DNA from: Bradyrhizobium sp. sGM-13
Lineage (GTDB): Bacteria > Pseudomonadota > Alphaproteobacteria > Rhizobiales > Xanthobacteraceae
DNA: 61,831 bases
Assembly (NCBI RefSeq): GCF_018398875.1
Contig: NZ_JAGWDK010000033.1
Span: forward strand, 1 to 61,831
Reading direction: 5' to 3'
Part shown: piece after piece, positions 17,047 through 26,568 of the stretch
Layout: the number at the start of each line of letters is the position of its first letter
How positions within the stretch are numbered: position 1 is the stretch's first letter
Program-made: the position numbers and the translations under genes
The notes under the pieces: model-generated
The model's input: only the letters and a program-made list of their open reading frames with translations
The model's database searches: none
What the model was told of the DNA's origin: nothing

Positions 17047-17081
17047 CTCTCGTGTCCCGGACGCGGTGCGGCGCATAGAAT

Positions 17082-17177
17082 GTAGGGTGGGCAAAGCGAA
17101 GCGTGCCCACCATCATCGACGCGATCTGCTGATAAGATGGTGGGCACGGCGCTAAGCGCGCCTTTGCCCACCCTACG
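17082..17177. repeat. Palindromic intergenic repeat, family A, copy 5
   Basis: A full copy with both outer arms. It separates the convergent thiolase-like gene and the first chemoreceptor gene. Confidence 0.85.
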
Positions 17178-17219
17178 GCTTACTGCGTGCTGCGCTGCGT
17201 CCGGGGCACGGTGGGACCC

Positions 17220-18959
17220 TCACGCCGCCCGCACTGTATCGAGGAACTTGCCGACCTCGAGCTTGAGGCGGTTCGAGTCGGCAGAGAGCGACTGCGCCGC
17301 CGAAAGCACCTGCGCGGAAGCCGAGCCGGTCTCGCTCGCTCCGCGCTGCACGTCGGTGATGTTGGCCGAAACCTGCTGGGTGCCGTCGGCCGCCTGCTGC
17401 ACGTTGCGGGAGATTTCCTGGGTCGCCGCGCCCTGCTCTTCCACCGCGGCGGCGATGGTCGAGGCGATCTCGGCCAACCGTTCGATGGTGCCGCTGATCC
17501 CCTTGATCGCGCCGACGGATTCGTGAGTAGCCCCCTGGATGCCTGATATCTGCTGGCTGATCTCGCCGGTGGCCTTGGCGGTCTGTTCGGCGAGCGCCTT
17601 CACTTCCGACGCCACCACCGCAAAGCCGCGGCCGGCTTCGCCGGCGCGCGCCGCCTCGATGGTCGCGTTGAGCGCCAGCAGGTTGGTCTGGCCTGCAATG
17701 GTGTTGATGAGTTCGACGACGTCGCCGATACGCGCTGCCGCTTTCGACAATTCGCTGACGCGATCGTTGGTGACGCGCGCCTGGTCGACGGCTTCACCCG
17801 CCATTCGCGCCGATTCCTGCACCTGACGGCTGATCTCGTTGACCGAAGACGACAGCTCCTCGGTCGCCGATGCAACCGACTGCACGTTGGTGGTCGCTTC
17901 CTCGGAAGCAGCAGCCACCGTGGTCGTCACCTGCTGCGCGCGCTCCGCCGTCGCGGTCAGCGTTTTGGCCGAAGCTTCCAATTCGGTCGAAGCCGAGGAT
18001 ACGGTTTCGACGATCTCGCCGACCGCCGTCTCGAAGGAATCCGCGAGGCGGACCATTTCGGCCTTGCGCTGCTGGGCGGCGATCTGGTCCTGCCTGATCT
18101 TGGCTTCCGCCTCGTCCCGGGCTTTCTGCTCGGACACGACCTTGAATTTCTCGACAGCACCGGCGACTGCGCCGAGCTCGTCCTTGCGCCCGAGGCCCGG
18201 CAGCACCACCGCGAAATTGCCGCCGGCGAGCTCGTCCATCGACACGCTCAGCGCACGCATCGGGCGGCCGATCATGAAGTAGGAGAATATGCTGGTTCCG
18301 ATCAGCAGGAAGATCGTGCAGAGACTGATTGTCATCGACATCTGTTCGGCCGCCGCCATTTCGCGGGCGGCCTGGGCCCTTTCCTTCTCTACGCTCTGCT
18401 TGGCGAACTCGGCGATCTGGTTGGCAAGCTGCTCGAGTTCGGCGGCGATCGGCAGCGTGACCTCGCGCGCGATGCGGACTGCCTCCTCGTTCAGCTTCGC
18501 GATCCGGGCCGCGGCGTCGGGAGCGCCCTCTGCGGCAATCGCTTCGCCCCGCACCTTCACGATCGGCTGGGCTTCCTTGACGTAATCAGAAGCCCTCGTC
18601 TTGAGCTTCTCGATGCGTGCGCGATTCTCGGCGGCGTGCGACAGTTTCAGCATCTCCTCGGTGAGGTGACTAACCGATTTCAGCCCGGCGGCCAGATAAT
18701 CACTGGCTCTTTGCAAATGCGCCGAACTGCTAGCGAGACGAATATCGCGAACGCCGGTCTGCATGCCGTTAATCGACGCCTTCGCATCCACCGCATCCCG
18801 CGCGACCACCTGCTGCGCCGACACACCAGCGTCGAGATCGCGCATTGCCGCATTTGCCCGCATTTGATTGATCACCATCGCGCCAACAAGCAGAACGCCG
18901 AGGCCCGAGGCGATGCCGAGCTTGGCGCTGATCGACAGGTTCAGGATGAAGCGGGACAT
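17220..18959 (-). CDS. Methyl-accepting chemotaxis protein 1 (helical sensor domain)
   Basis: This 579-residue chemoreceptor has one membrane helix near residues 12-32, a roughly 210-residue periplasmic helical domain, and a second helix (about 240-262). A HAMP linker (GRPMRALSVSMDELAGG) and a long cytoplasmic coiled coil follow, with the signalling tip NLLALNATIEAARAGE. The C-terminus FLDTVRAA matches the three other receptors here. The sensor region looks like a four-helix-type ligand domain, and the ligand cannot be told. ATG 18959 is chosen because the longer upstream frame has no family match. It has no cheA or cheW neighbour. Confidence 0.93.
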   Translation of the reverse strand: MSRFILNLSISAKLGIASGLGVLLVGAMVINQMRANAAMRDLDAGVSAQQVVARDAVDAKASINGMQTGVRDIRLASSSAHLQRASDYLAAGLKSVSHLTEEMLKLSHAAENRARIEKLKTRASDYVKEAQPIVKVRGEAIAAEGAPDAAARIAKLNEEAVRIAREVTLPIAAELEQLANQIAEFAKQSVEKERAQAAREMAAAEQMSMTISLCTIFLLIGTSIFSYFMIGRPMRALSVSMDELAGGNFAVVLPGLGRKDELGAVAGAVEKFKVVSEQKARDEAEAKIRQDQIAAQQRKAEMVRLADSFETAVGEIVETVSSASTELEASAKTLTATAERAQQVTTTVAAASEEATTNVQSVASATEELSSSVNEISRQVQESARMAGEAVDQARVTNDRVSELSKAAARIGDVVELINTIAGQTNLLALNATIEAARAGEAGRGFAVVASEVKALAEQTAKATGEISQQISGIQGATHESVGAIKGISGTIERLAEIASTIAAAVEEQGAATQEISRNVQQAADGTQQVSANITDVQRGASETGSASAQVLSAAQSLSADSNRLKLEVGKFLDTVRAA

Positions 18960-19217
18960 GGCTTTGCGTCCTTCAGATGAAACGACCCGGGGGGAATCAC
19001 AGCGCTGCCGTTGTTTCCCGCAGAGCGGGATCACGGTGAAGAAGTGCCGGGCCAATTTGGGACGAGCCGGTTCGTTGCGAACGAAGGCTCCTGCGGCGGC
19101 ATAGCCACAGAGCGGCACCCATGACCGTCAGACTTTCATACGATGGTTAACCAGCGTCTAAGGCGGCACGGTCCGGGAACTGGTAGTATTACGGAAGCGC
19201 GGCGCGCTTTATCGCCA

Positions 19218-20252
19218 TCATGACGGCTCGCTCGACTGCTTGCGCGCTGCCGACAGCGTCTGCTGCGGTGTTTCGCCAAACAACTCGCGATACAGCGCGG
19301 TGAACTCGCCCATGTGCCAGAAGCCGTTCACGAGCGCCACCGCCTTCACCGACTGCACCGACGCGCCGCGCACCAGTTGTTGTCGCACATTCCACAGCCG
19401 CCGCAGCCGCAGGTAGCGATGCATGCTCATGCCGCGAATGGCAACCACGGCGTTATGCAGCGTCCGCACCGAGACCCCGAGTTGCCGCGCCACGTCGGCG
19501 CTGTACAACGTCTTGCCGGCACTGTCGGCCACGAACTCATCGAGCTTTCGGACCAGCGCCAGATAGTGGCTCAGACTGAGGCGCTTGGCTTCGGGTGTGG
19601 GCGATGCCGCAGCCATTGCCAGATCGACCGCCTGCAGAATCGATTCTTCAACGTGCTCGATCACGTTCGGCTGTGCGAAGCTATCGGGCGAATGCGAAGC
19701 GAGCGTCAGGACATCGCGAACCGTCACCCGGAGTGCCTCGCATCTATCCGGCAGCGTCGCGATCAGTTGAGCGCTATCGGCATCGCCTGGCCAGTCGCGA
19801 TCATCGATGGAAGCAAAATTCAAAAGCGCGACCAGATTGGCCCGCTGTTCCACGATCTCACACGTCGCGGTACCCTTGACCAGGAGCAAGGCCGGCGCGC
19901 GGGCTTCGACGCCGTCGATAATCAACGAAGCCGCATCGTCCATCGTGAAGCCGACGATCGCGCCGGTCGTGGAATACTGCATCTGCAGAATTCGCGGGAA
20001 CGTCCGCTGCAGATGGACCGAACAGGACTTCAGCTTCAACGTGGCGAAAGCTGCGTCGAAGTCCTTGGCGTCGATCGGAATGCTCTTGGCATCGCCCAGT
20101 CCTTCGATACTCCGGAAACGATCGACGTCCAGAGACCGGTTAATCTTTACGAATTCAGATTCAACTAGTTCATCAAGCAACGACACGCGGCGGTCATCCG
20201 AGCCATCAGTAGCGATCCATGGCAGATCTTCTGGCACCAGACCTTTTGACAT
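19218..20252 (-). CDS. AraC family transcriptional regulator
   Basis: The 344-residue protein has an N-terminal ligand-binding region of the AraC-binding type (about 30-200; SCSVHLQRTFPRILQMQYSTTG) and a C-terminal double helix-turn-helix. The first helix pair is VARQLGVSVRTLHNAVVAIRGMSMHRYLR; the second is VALVNGFWHMGEFTALYRELFGETPQQTL. The ATG at 20252 directly follows a TTG that could also serve. It stands between two chemoreceptor genes on the same strand and might control one of them, but nothing in the sequence proves it. The effector is unknown. Confidence 0.92.
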   Translation of the reverse strand: MSKGLVPEDLPWIATDGSDDRRVSLLDELVESEFVKINRSLDVDRFRSIEGLGDAKSIPIDAKDFDAAFATLKLKSCSVHLQRTFPRILQMQYSTTGAIVGFTMDDAASLIIDGVEARAPALLLVKGTATCEIVEQRANLVALLNFASIDDRDWPGDADSAQLIATLPDRCEALRVTVRDVLTLASHSPDSFAQPNVIEHVEESILQAVDLAMAAASPTPEAKRLSLSHYLALVRKLDEFVADSAGKTLYSADVARQLGVSVRTLHNAVVAIRGMSMHRYLRLRRLWNVRQQLVRGASVQSVKAVALVNGFWHMGEFTALYRELFGETPQQTLSAARKQSSEPS

Positions 20253-20510
20253 CAAATCGTCACGATGCCTCTGCGTCTTACCATTTTTTCCCGATTACGG
20301 AAGTTCGTTCGCCACATTTGCTCCCAGTTTCGCTCAATGCGATTGATCGGCACGCGCCGCAATCGCAATTTTGCGATCTACGGATGTCTCCCGTTCCTCT
20401 TGCAGCCGGAAGCGGGCTGCTTCCGGCAGGTTCGCGTTTCAGATTCGAAGCGTCTGCGATCGCGAAGCCGGCATGACGAGCCAGCTTCGGATCGAATGGT
20501 CAGTACGAGG

Positions 20511-22211
20511 TCAGGCCGCCCGCACGGAGTCGAGGAAGCGGCCGACCTCGAGCTTGAGGCGGTTCGAATCGCCCGACAACGACTGCGCCGCCGCAAGCAC
20601 CTGCGCGGACGCCGATCCGGTTTCGCTCGCGCCACGCTGCACGTCGGTAATGTTGGAGGACACCTGCTGGGTGCCCATGGCCGCCTGCTGCACGTTACGC
20701 GAGATTTCCTGCGTCGCGGCGCCCTGCTCTTCCACGGCCGCGGCAATCGTCGATGAAATCTCCGACAGCTTCTCGATGGTGCCGCTGATCGCCTGGATCG
20801 CGTTCACGGATTCCTGGGTGGCGGCCTGGATGCCGGTGATCTGCTGGCCGATTTCGCCGGTGGCTTTGGCGGTCTGCTCGGCCAGTGCCTTTACCTCGGA
20901 GGCCACGACCGCGAAGCCGCGGCCAGCCTCGCCGGCGCGCGCCGCCTCGATGGTGGCGTTGAGCGCAAGCAGGTTGGTCTGGCCGGCGATGGTGTTGATC
21001 AGTTCGACGACGTCGCCGATGCGGGTTGCCGCCTTCGACAATTCGCTGACGCGGTCATTGGTCGTGCGCGCCTGCTCCACGGCGTCGTTGGCCATCCGTG
21101 CCGATTCCTGCACCTGACGGCTGATCTCGGTGACGGATGACGCCATCTCTTCGGTGGCCGAGGCCACCGACTGCACGTTGGTCGAGGCTTCCTCGGAGGC
21201 CGAGGCGACCGTTGTCGCAAGTACCTGCGCGCGTTCCGCGGTCGACGTGAGCGTACCCGCCGACACCTCCAGTTGGCTGGATGCCGACGACACGGCTTCG
21301 ACGATCCGGCCGACTGCGGCCTCGAAATCGTCGGCCATCTTGCTCATATCCGCTTTGCGGCTCGCCACGGCGCGGGTCTCGGCCGCGTGCTGCTCGGCCT
21401 CCAGCGACTGGCGGGAAATGGCATTGCTCTTGAACACTTCGACGGCCTTGGCCATCTCGCCGACCTCGTCGCCGCGCCCGATGCCGGGCACCTCGACGGC
21501 AAGGTTGCCGCTGGCAAGGTCGTTCATAGCGACGGTCATGCGCTGCAAAGGCGCAGTGATGCTCCGCGCCACAAAGATCGACACCGCAAGCATGAACAGC
21601 AGGATCGCGCCGGAGACGATCAGCGAGCGCTGGGTCGACGCCCAGGTCTGCGCCGTCAGGTCGTCGATGTAGACACCGGTGCCGACGACCCAGTTCCACG
21701 GGGCGAAGCCGACCACGTAGGACAATTTCGGCTGCGGCTTGTCGAAGCCGGGCTTCGGCCATTCGTAGGGAACAAAGCCGGAGCCGTCCTTTCTGACAGT
21801 ATTGACGAAATCGACGAACAACAGCTTGCCGTTGGGATCCTTGTAGGCCGAAAGATCGTTGCCATTCATCTCCGGCCTGATCGGATGCATCACCATTTTC
21901 GGATGCATGTCGTTGATCCAGTAATAGTCGTTGTTGCCGTACCTGAGCGCCCCGATCCGCGCCATCGCCCGCTTCTGGGCATCGGCGTCGGAAACGCCGC
22001 CCTTCTGCGCCGCGGCATGCTCTTCCTTGATGATGCCGAGTGCGAGATCGCCGAGGTGGCGCAGCTCGATCTGCTTCTGCTGGTTCAGGCTCGATGCCAG
22101 TTCGCGCGAATCGAGAAAGGCGATGCCGAGGACCCCGGCAAAGCTCAGGCAGATAAGGGCATAGATCTTTCGGCCAACCGTCAGCTTGGCACGGCTTATC
22201 ATTTCAAACAT
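20511..22211 (-). CDS. Methyl-accepting chemotaxis protein 2 (single Cache sensor)
   Basis: The 566-residue receptor has an N-terminal membrane helix (about 15-33) and a periplasmic sCache domain (about 35-188) with GNNDYYWINDMHPKMVMHP and SYVVGFAPWNWVVGTGVYIDDL, typical of Cache_2 receptors for small organic acids. A second helix lies at about 195-217. HAMP and the conserved signalling domain follow, ending RFLDSVRAA. ATG 22211 is the only suitable start. The cytoplasmic half is almost identical to that of MCP 1, so duplication and later exchange of sensor domains is likely. Confidence 0.94.
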   Translation of the reverse strand: MFEMISRAKLTVGRKIYALICLSFAGVLGIAFLDSRELASSLNQQKQIELRHLGDLALGIIKEEHAAAQKGGVSDADAQKRAMARIGALRYGNNDYYWINDMHPKMVMHPIRPEMNGNDLSAYKDPNGKLLFVDFVNTVRKDGSGFVPYEWPKPGFDKPQPKLSYVVGFAPWNWVVGTGVYIDDLTAQTWASTQRSLIVSGAILLFMLAVSIFVARSITAPLQRMTVAMNDLASGNLAVEVPGIGRGDEVGEMAKAVEVFKSNAISRQSLEAEQHAAETRAVASRKADMSKMADDFEAAVGRIVEAVSSASSQLEVSAGTLTSTAERAQVLATTVASASEEASTNVQSVASATEEMASSVTEISRQVQESARMANDAVEQARTTNDRVSELSKAATRIGDVVELINTIAGQTNLLALNATIEAARAGEAGRGFAVVASEVKALAEQTAKATGEIGQQITGIQAATQESVNAIQAISGTIEKLSEISSTIAAAVEEQGAATQEISRNVQQAAMGTQQVSSNITDVQRGASETGSASAQVLAAAQSLSGDSNRLKLEVGRFLDSVRAA

Positions 22212-22363
22212 GCTTGATCTCCCACGCGACGACGGTGGTCGTCAGCCCCACTGCGCGGAATCGTATATGTCAGGCGCTTTCTACCCGTTAATTTTGCACT
22301 CAGTAGATATACGGGGTCTGTTAACCAGACCCGCGGCCAGCGCGTCCCGCCGCTTCAGAACGG

Positions 22364-22400
22364 CAGAAGGCCCGCCCCTGGTGGAGGGGCGGGCCTTCTG
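22364..22400 (-). terminator. Strong hairpin after chemoreceptor 3
   Basis: CAGAAGGCCCGCCCC pairs perfectly with GGGGCGGGCCTTCTG (15 bp stem, 7-base loop). It starts 24 bases after the stop codon of the gene ending at 22424. The following bases lack a clear T-tract, so termination strength is uncertain. Confidence 0.7.
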
Positions 22401-22423
22401 GGTCTCTGCGGTGTGTCGGCTGC

Positions 22424-24454
22424 TTACGCCGCCCGCACCGAATTCAGGAACTTGCCGACCTCGAGCTTGAGGCGGTTGGAGTCCGACGACAGCGACTGGG
22501 CCGAAGAGAGCACCTGCGTCGAGGCCGATCCGGTCTCGCCGGCCCCGCGCTGCACGTCGGTGATGTTGGCGGAGACCTGCTGGGTGCCGCGGGCAGCCTG
22601 TTGCACGTTGCGGGAGATTTCCTGGGTTGCGGCACCCTGCTCTTCCACCGCGGCCGCAATGGTCGAGGATATTTCCGACAGCTTCTCGATCGTGGAGCTG
22701 ATCGCCTGGATCGCACCGACGGACTCCTCCGTCGCGGCCTGAATGCCGGTGATCTGCTGGCCGATCTCGCCGGTTGCCTTCGAGGTCTGTTCCGCCAGCG
22801 CCTTCACCTCAGATGCTACGACGGCGAAGCCGCGGCCGGCGTCGCCGGCACGGGCAGCCTCGATGGTGGCGTTGAGCGCCAGCAAATTGGTCTGTTCGGC
22901 GATGGTGTTGATGAGTTCGACCACCGCGCCGATGCGGGCCGCCGCCTTCGACAATTCGCTGACCCGGTCATTGGTGGTGCGGGCCTGATCGACGGCCTCA
23001 TTGGCCATCCGCGCCGATTCCTGAACCTGACGGCCGATCTCGGTGATGGACGACGCCATCTCCTCGGTGGAGGAAGCCACCGACTGCACATTGGTGGAGG
23101 CTTCCTCGGAAGCCGCCGCAACCATCGTGGTCAATTCCTGAGCACGTTCGGCAGTCGTCGTCAGCGTGCCGGCGGCGGCTTCGAGTTGGGTCGACGCCGA
23201 CGACACGGTCTCGACGATATTGCCGACCGCACCTTCGAAATCGTCGGCGAGCTTGATCATCTCGGCCTTGCGCCGCTGCGCCGCGATCAGATCCTGCTGA
23301 ACCTTGGCTTCGGCTTCCTCGCGCGCCTTGTGCTCCGCATTCTCGCGAATGACGGTCACCGTCTTGGCGAGATCGCCGATTTCGTCGCCACGGTCGGCGC
23401 CGGGAATCTCGACGTCGAGATTGCCGCCGGCCATCTCGCCCAGCGCACCGTTCAGCCGCGTCATCGGACGCGCGACCCCGAGGAAGGAGAATGCCACCGA
23501 GGCGATCAGCGACGCGACGACGATGATCGCCATGATCAGGTTGATGCGGTTGGCGCGCTCGGTATCGGCCATGACCTCGTCTTTGGAGGTCTTGGCATCC
23601 TTTTGCGCGGCCTCGACGGTTGCTTCCATCAGGTCGGCGACATCTGCGGCGGCCTTGACGGTGCGGTTGGCGATGATGTCGTTTTTGAGCTGCTCGGTCT
23701 TTACCGCTTCCTCATTGGCGGCCAGGAAGCGCTTGACGGCCGAGGAAAGGTTGCTGACCACGACCAGCAATTCCCGGTCATCGGCCTCGCCGCGCAGCTT
23801 ATTGAACACGTCCTTCAGCGAGGCCTCGGTCTTGGCCATCTCCGTGACCAGGTTGGCATCGCCGGTGGCGCCGAGCTTCCAGGCAGCAGCCCGCAACGCG
23901 TTCACCTTTCCATCGGCCTGAAACAGCAAACGCTCGATCTCGAGGCGGTTGTCCAGCTTCGCCATGGCCGGCAACTTCAACTGGGCATCGACCGCCTTGG
24001 TCCATTCTTCCGAGATGACCGAGCGTTTGTCGATCTGCGTCAGCAGCGTGATCTGCGCCTTGGCAAGATCTTCCACGGCGGCGGTAAAGCCATCCATCAA
24101 GGTCTTGATCTTCTGCAGCCGTTCCCTGGCGTCCGGCCGCTGTGCGGTTGCCAGCGCAGCGTCCAGCTCCTTCGCCCCCCTCGCCTTGTAGCGCTGCAAA
24201 TCAGCAACGGTCTTCTCGACCTCTGCGGAAGTCCTCGCCAGCCTGACATTGCCGGCGGCAAGCTGAATCTTGCGCAGGTCGATATGGGCGGAGAGCGAGT
24301 TGTCGGCCACCTGCTGCGACCGGGCGGCGCGCTCGCTGGCTTCCTCGATCCTCGATTCGGTGACCATCTGGTTGGCGACCATGCCGATCGCCAGCAGGAC
24401 GCCGACCGCCCCGGCCAAGCCCAGTTTGTATCCGATACGGTTGAGCTTGATCAT
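22424..24454 (-). CDS. Methyl-accepting chemotaxis protein 3 (long helical, HBM-like sensor)
   Basis: At 676 residues this is the longest of the four receptors. Between two membrane helices (about 10-30 and 285-308) lies a nearly 255-residue all-helical region rich in Ala, Glu and Lys. That size and character fit the helical bimodular (HBM) class rather than a simple four-helix bundle. HBM receptors elsewhere sense organic acids; this ligand is unknown. HAMP and the signalling domain follow; the tip reads EQTNLLALNATIEAARAGD instead of GQTNLL...GE. ATG 24454 has GGGG upstream; the longer frame adds 23 residues without support. Confidence 0.92.
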   Translation of the reverse strand: MIKLNRIGYKLGLAGAVGVLLAIGMVANQMVTESRIEEASERAARSQQVADNSLSAHIDLRKIQLAAGNVRLARTSAEVEKTVADLQRYKARGAKELDAALATAQRPDARERLQKIKTLMDGFTAAVEDLAKAQITLLTQIDKRSVISEEWTKAVDAQLKLPAMAKLDNRLEIERLLFQADGKVNALRAAAWKLGATGDANLVTEMAKTEASLKDVFNKLRGEADDRELLVVVSNLSSAVKRFLAANEEAVKTEQLKNDIIANRTVKAAADVADLMEATVEAAQKDAKTSKDEVMADTERANRINLIMAIIVVASLIASVAFSFLGVARPMTRLNGALGEMAGGNLDVEIPGADRGDEIGDLAKTVTVIRENAEHKAREEAEAKVQQDLIAAQRRKAEMIKLADDFEGAVGNIVETVSSASTQLEAAAGTLTTTAERAQELTTMVAAASEEASTNVQSVASSTEEMASSITEIGRQVQESARMANEAVDQARTTNDRVSELSKAAARIGAVVELINTIAEQTNLLALNATIEAARAGDAGRGFAVVASEVKALAEQTSKATGEIGQQITGIQAATEESVGAIQAISSTIEKLSEISSTIAAAVEEQGAATQEISRNVQQAARGTQQVSANITDVQRGAGETGSASTQVLSSAQSLSSDSNRLKLEVGKFLNSVRAA

Positions 24455-24643
24455 GTCGACGACCCCAATTTCTTCTGAATCAGTTTTCCGGATGCGGAAT
24501 TTACGACGCCAAGGAACCGGCAACCTTCGCGGGCGAATCCCGAAAGATGCGGCGCAGCGTAGCGGGGACCGGTTAATTTCCGCTTGCGCGAAATTACGGG
24601 CGTCCAGTCAGGTTGTAGACACTCCACCTTCGCGCCGAACGCG

Positions 24644-24678
24644 AAAAGGCCCGGCGCGCTTCCGCGAGCCGGGCCCTT
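24644..24678 (-). terminator. Probable terminator after chemoreceptor 4
   Basis: On the minus strand AAGGGCCCGGCTCGC pairs, with small mismatches, with GCGCGCCGGGCCTTTT. It begins about 21 bases after the stop codon at 24699 and ends in four T residues. Confidence 0.75.
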
Positions 24679-24698
24679 CGTCGACGGTCGGCCGGTTG

Positions 24699-26390
24699 TC
24701 AGGCTGCCCGGACCGACTCCAGAAACTTGCCGACCTCGAGACTGAGGCGCTGGCTATCGCCGGAGAGCGACTGCGCCGCCGACAGCACCTGCGAGGAGGC
24801 CGCACCGGTCTCGCTGGCGCCGCGCTGCACATCGGTGATGTTGGTGGAGACCTGATGGGTGCCGCGGGCGGCCTGCTGCACGTTGCGGGAGATTTCCTGG
24901 GTCGCGGCGCCCTGCTCCTCCACGGCGGCCGCAATCGCCGAGGAGATCTCCGCTAGCCGTTCGATGGTGCCGCTGATCGCCTGGATCGCGTTCACGGAAT
25001 CCTGGGTAGCGCCCTGGATGCCGGCAATTTGCTGGCTGATCTCGCCGGTGGCTTTTGCCGTCTGTTCGGCCAGCGCCTTGACCTCCGACGCCACGACCGC
25101 AAAGCCGCGGCCGGCCTCACCGGCGCGCGCCGCCTCGATGGTGGCGTTGAGCGCCAGCAGGTTGGTCTGGCCGGCGATGGTGTTGATGAGTTCGACGACA
25201 TCGCCGATCCGGCCCGCCGCCCTGGACAATTCGCTGACCCGGTCGTTGGTGACGCGGGCCTGACCAACTGCATCGGTTGCCATCCGCGCCGATGCCTGCA
25301 CCTGGCGGCCGATCTCGGTGACCGAGGAAGAAAGCTCTTCGGTCGCCGAGGCTACCGACTGCACGTTGGCGGAGGCTTCGCCGGAAGCCGAGGCGACGGC
25401 CGAAGTCAGCGTCTGCGAGCGCTCGGCGGTCGCCGACAGCGTGCCGGCCGACGCTTCGAGCTGCGTCGAAGCCGAGGAAACCGTCTGCACGATCTCGCCG
25501 ATCAGGCTTTCGAAGTTGCGGGTGATGCCGTCAACCCGCCGGCCGCGCTCGATCTTGGCTTCGGCGGCGGCGGCAGCAGCCTCGTCCGCGGCTTTCTTCG
25601 CAATCAGCGCTTCCTTGAATACTTGCAAGGTATCGGCCATCGCGCCGATTTCGGTTTTCTCGCCCTGATGCGGCACCTCCGCACTCAGATCGCCCTTACC
25701 CAGCGCCTGCATCGGCGTGACGATCGAGGCAATGCCGCTCGAGACGTCGCGAACCAGATAGGCGCTGATGCCGATGCCGATCATGACGGCGGCGCCGAGA
25801 ATTAGGGTCAGCATCATGAGAGCGGCGGTGTAACTGTCGGCCGCCTCTCTTGCCGCCTTGTCCGCGCCGGCATTGTTCAGATCGATGCTCTTCTTCAGGA
25901 CGGCGTCGGCATCGAGGCTGATCTTGTTGATGGTCGTGGTATTCAGGTCGTGCGCTTCGGTCGGGATGGTCCCAGCCGCCTTGCGCGACAGCTCCATGAC
26001 CTCCTGGGTGCCCTTCCGGTATTTATCCCACAGCCTCGACCATTCGGCATACAGCGCACGTTCCTCCGCCGAGGTGATCAGCGGTTCGTACGCCGTGCGG
26101 ATCTTGGTGTTGCTATCGATGACGGTGGCGAGCGTTTTCTCCATCGAGAGCTTCTCTTCCAACGTCTCGGACAGCATGTGCTCGCGGATCACGTTGCGGT
26201 AGGTGATGGTGCCGGCGCGCAGGTCGCCCAGCACGCGGATACTCGGCATCCAGTTGGTCGCGATATCGACCGTGTTGGCGTTGATGGCGCGCATGTTCTT
26301 CACCGCGAGCAGACCCATGCCCGCCATCGCGACGAGCAGGAAGGCGACCACGGTTATGATCTTGGTACGGATCGAGTAGCGGGCGAGCAT
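24699..26390 (-). CDS. Methyl-accepting chemotaxis protein 4 (four-helix-bundle sensor)
   Basis: The 563-residue receptor has a membrane helix (about 10-30), a periplasmic domain of about 150 residues with TNWMPSIRVLGDLRAGTITYRN and EWSRLWDKYRKG, typical of 4HB_MCP sensors, and a second helix (about 188-210). HAMP (ALGKGDLSAEVPHQGEKTE) and the signalling domain follow, ending FLESVRAA. ATG 26390 is chosen at MLARYSIRTKI, the usual receptor opening. The upstream in-frame extension to 26519 has no such character. No chemotaxis kinase or adaptor genes are nearby. Confidence 0.94.
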   Translation of the reverse strand: MLARYSIRTKIITVVAFLLVAMAGMGLLAVKNMRAINANTVDIATNWMPSIRVLGDLRAGTITYRNVIREHMLSETLEEKLSMEKTLATVIDSNTKIRTAYEPLITSAEERALYAEWSRLWDKYRKGTQEVMELSRKAAGTIPTEAHDLNTTTINKISLDADAVLKKSIDLNNAGADKAAREAADSYTAALMMLTLILGAAVMIGIGISAYLVRDVSSGIASIVTPMQALGKGDLSAEVPHQGEKTEIGAMADTLQVFKEALIAKKAADEAAAAAAEAKIERGRRVDGITRNFESLIGEIVQTVSSASTQLEASAGTLSATAERSQTLTSAVASASGEASANVQSVASATEELSSSVTEIGRQVQASARMATDAVGQARVTNDRVSELSRAAGRIGDVVELINTIAGQTNLLALNATIEAARAGEAGRGFAVVASEVKALAEQTAKATGEISQQIAGIQGATQDSVNAIQAISGTIERLAEISSAIAAAVEEQGAATQEISRNVQQAARGTHQVSTNITDVQRGASETGAASSQVLSAAQSLSGDSQRLSLEVGKFLESVRAA

Positions 26391-26568
26391 GGGTGGAATC
26401 TCTTGATTTTGGGCGCGCGGGACGCCGTCTGGGAAAAGGCCCGGAATTTGGAAGGAAGGATGCCTGGCGGATATCAAACCCGACGCTTCCTCAGGTTGAG
26501 TTAATTCGCGTCCGTACAAATACCTACGCGACAGTTCTCACCAGGAAATGAATGTCGGCTTGAGGCGG

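Noticed and set aside
22601..24478. A 625-codon plus-strand open frame
   Set aside because: It is antisense to chemoreceptor 3 and has no recognisable domain or ribosome site.
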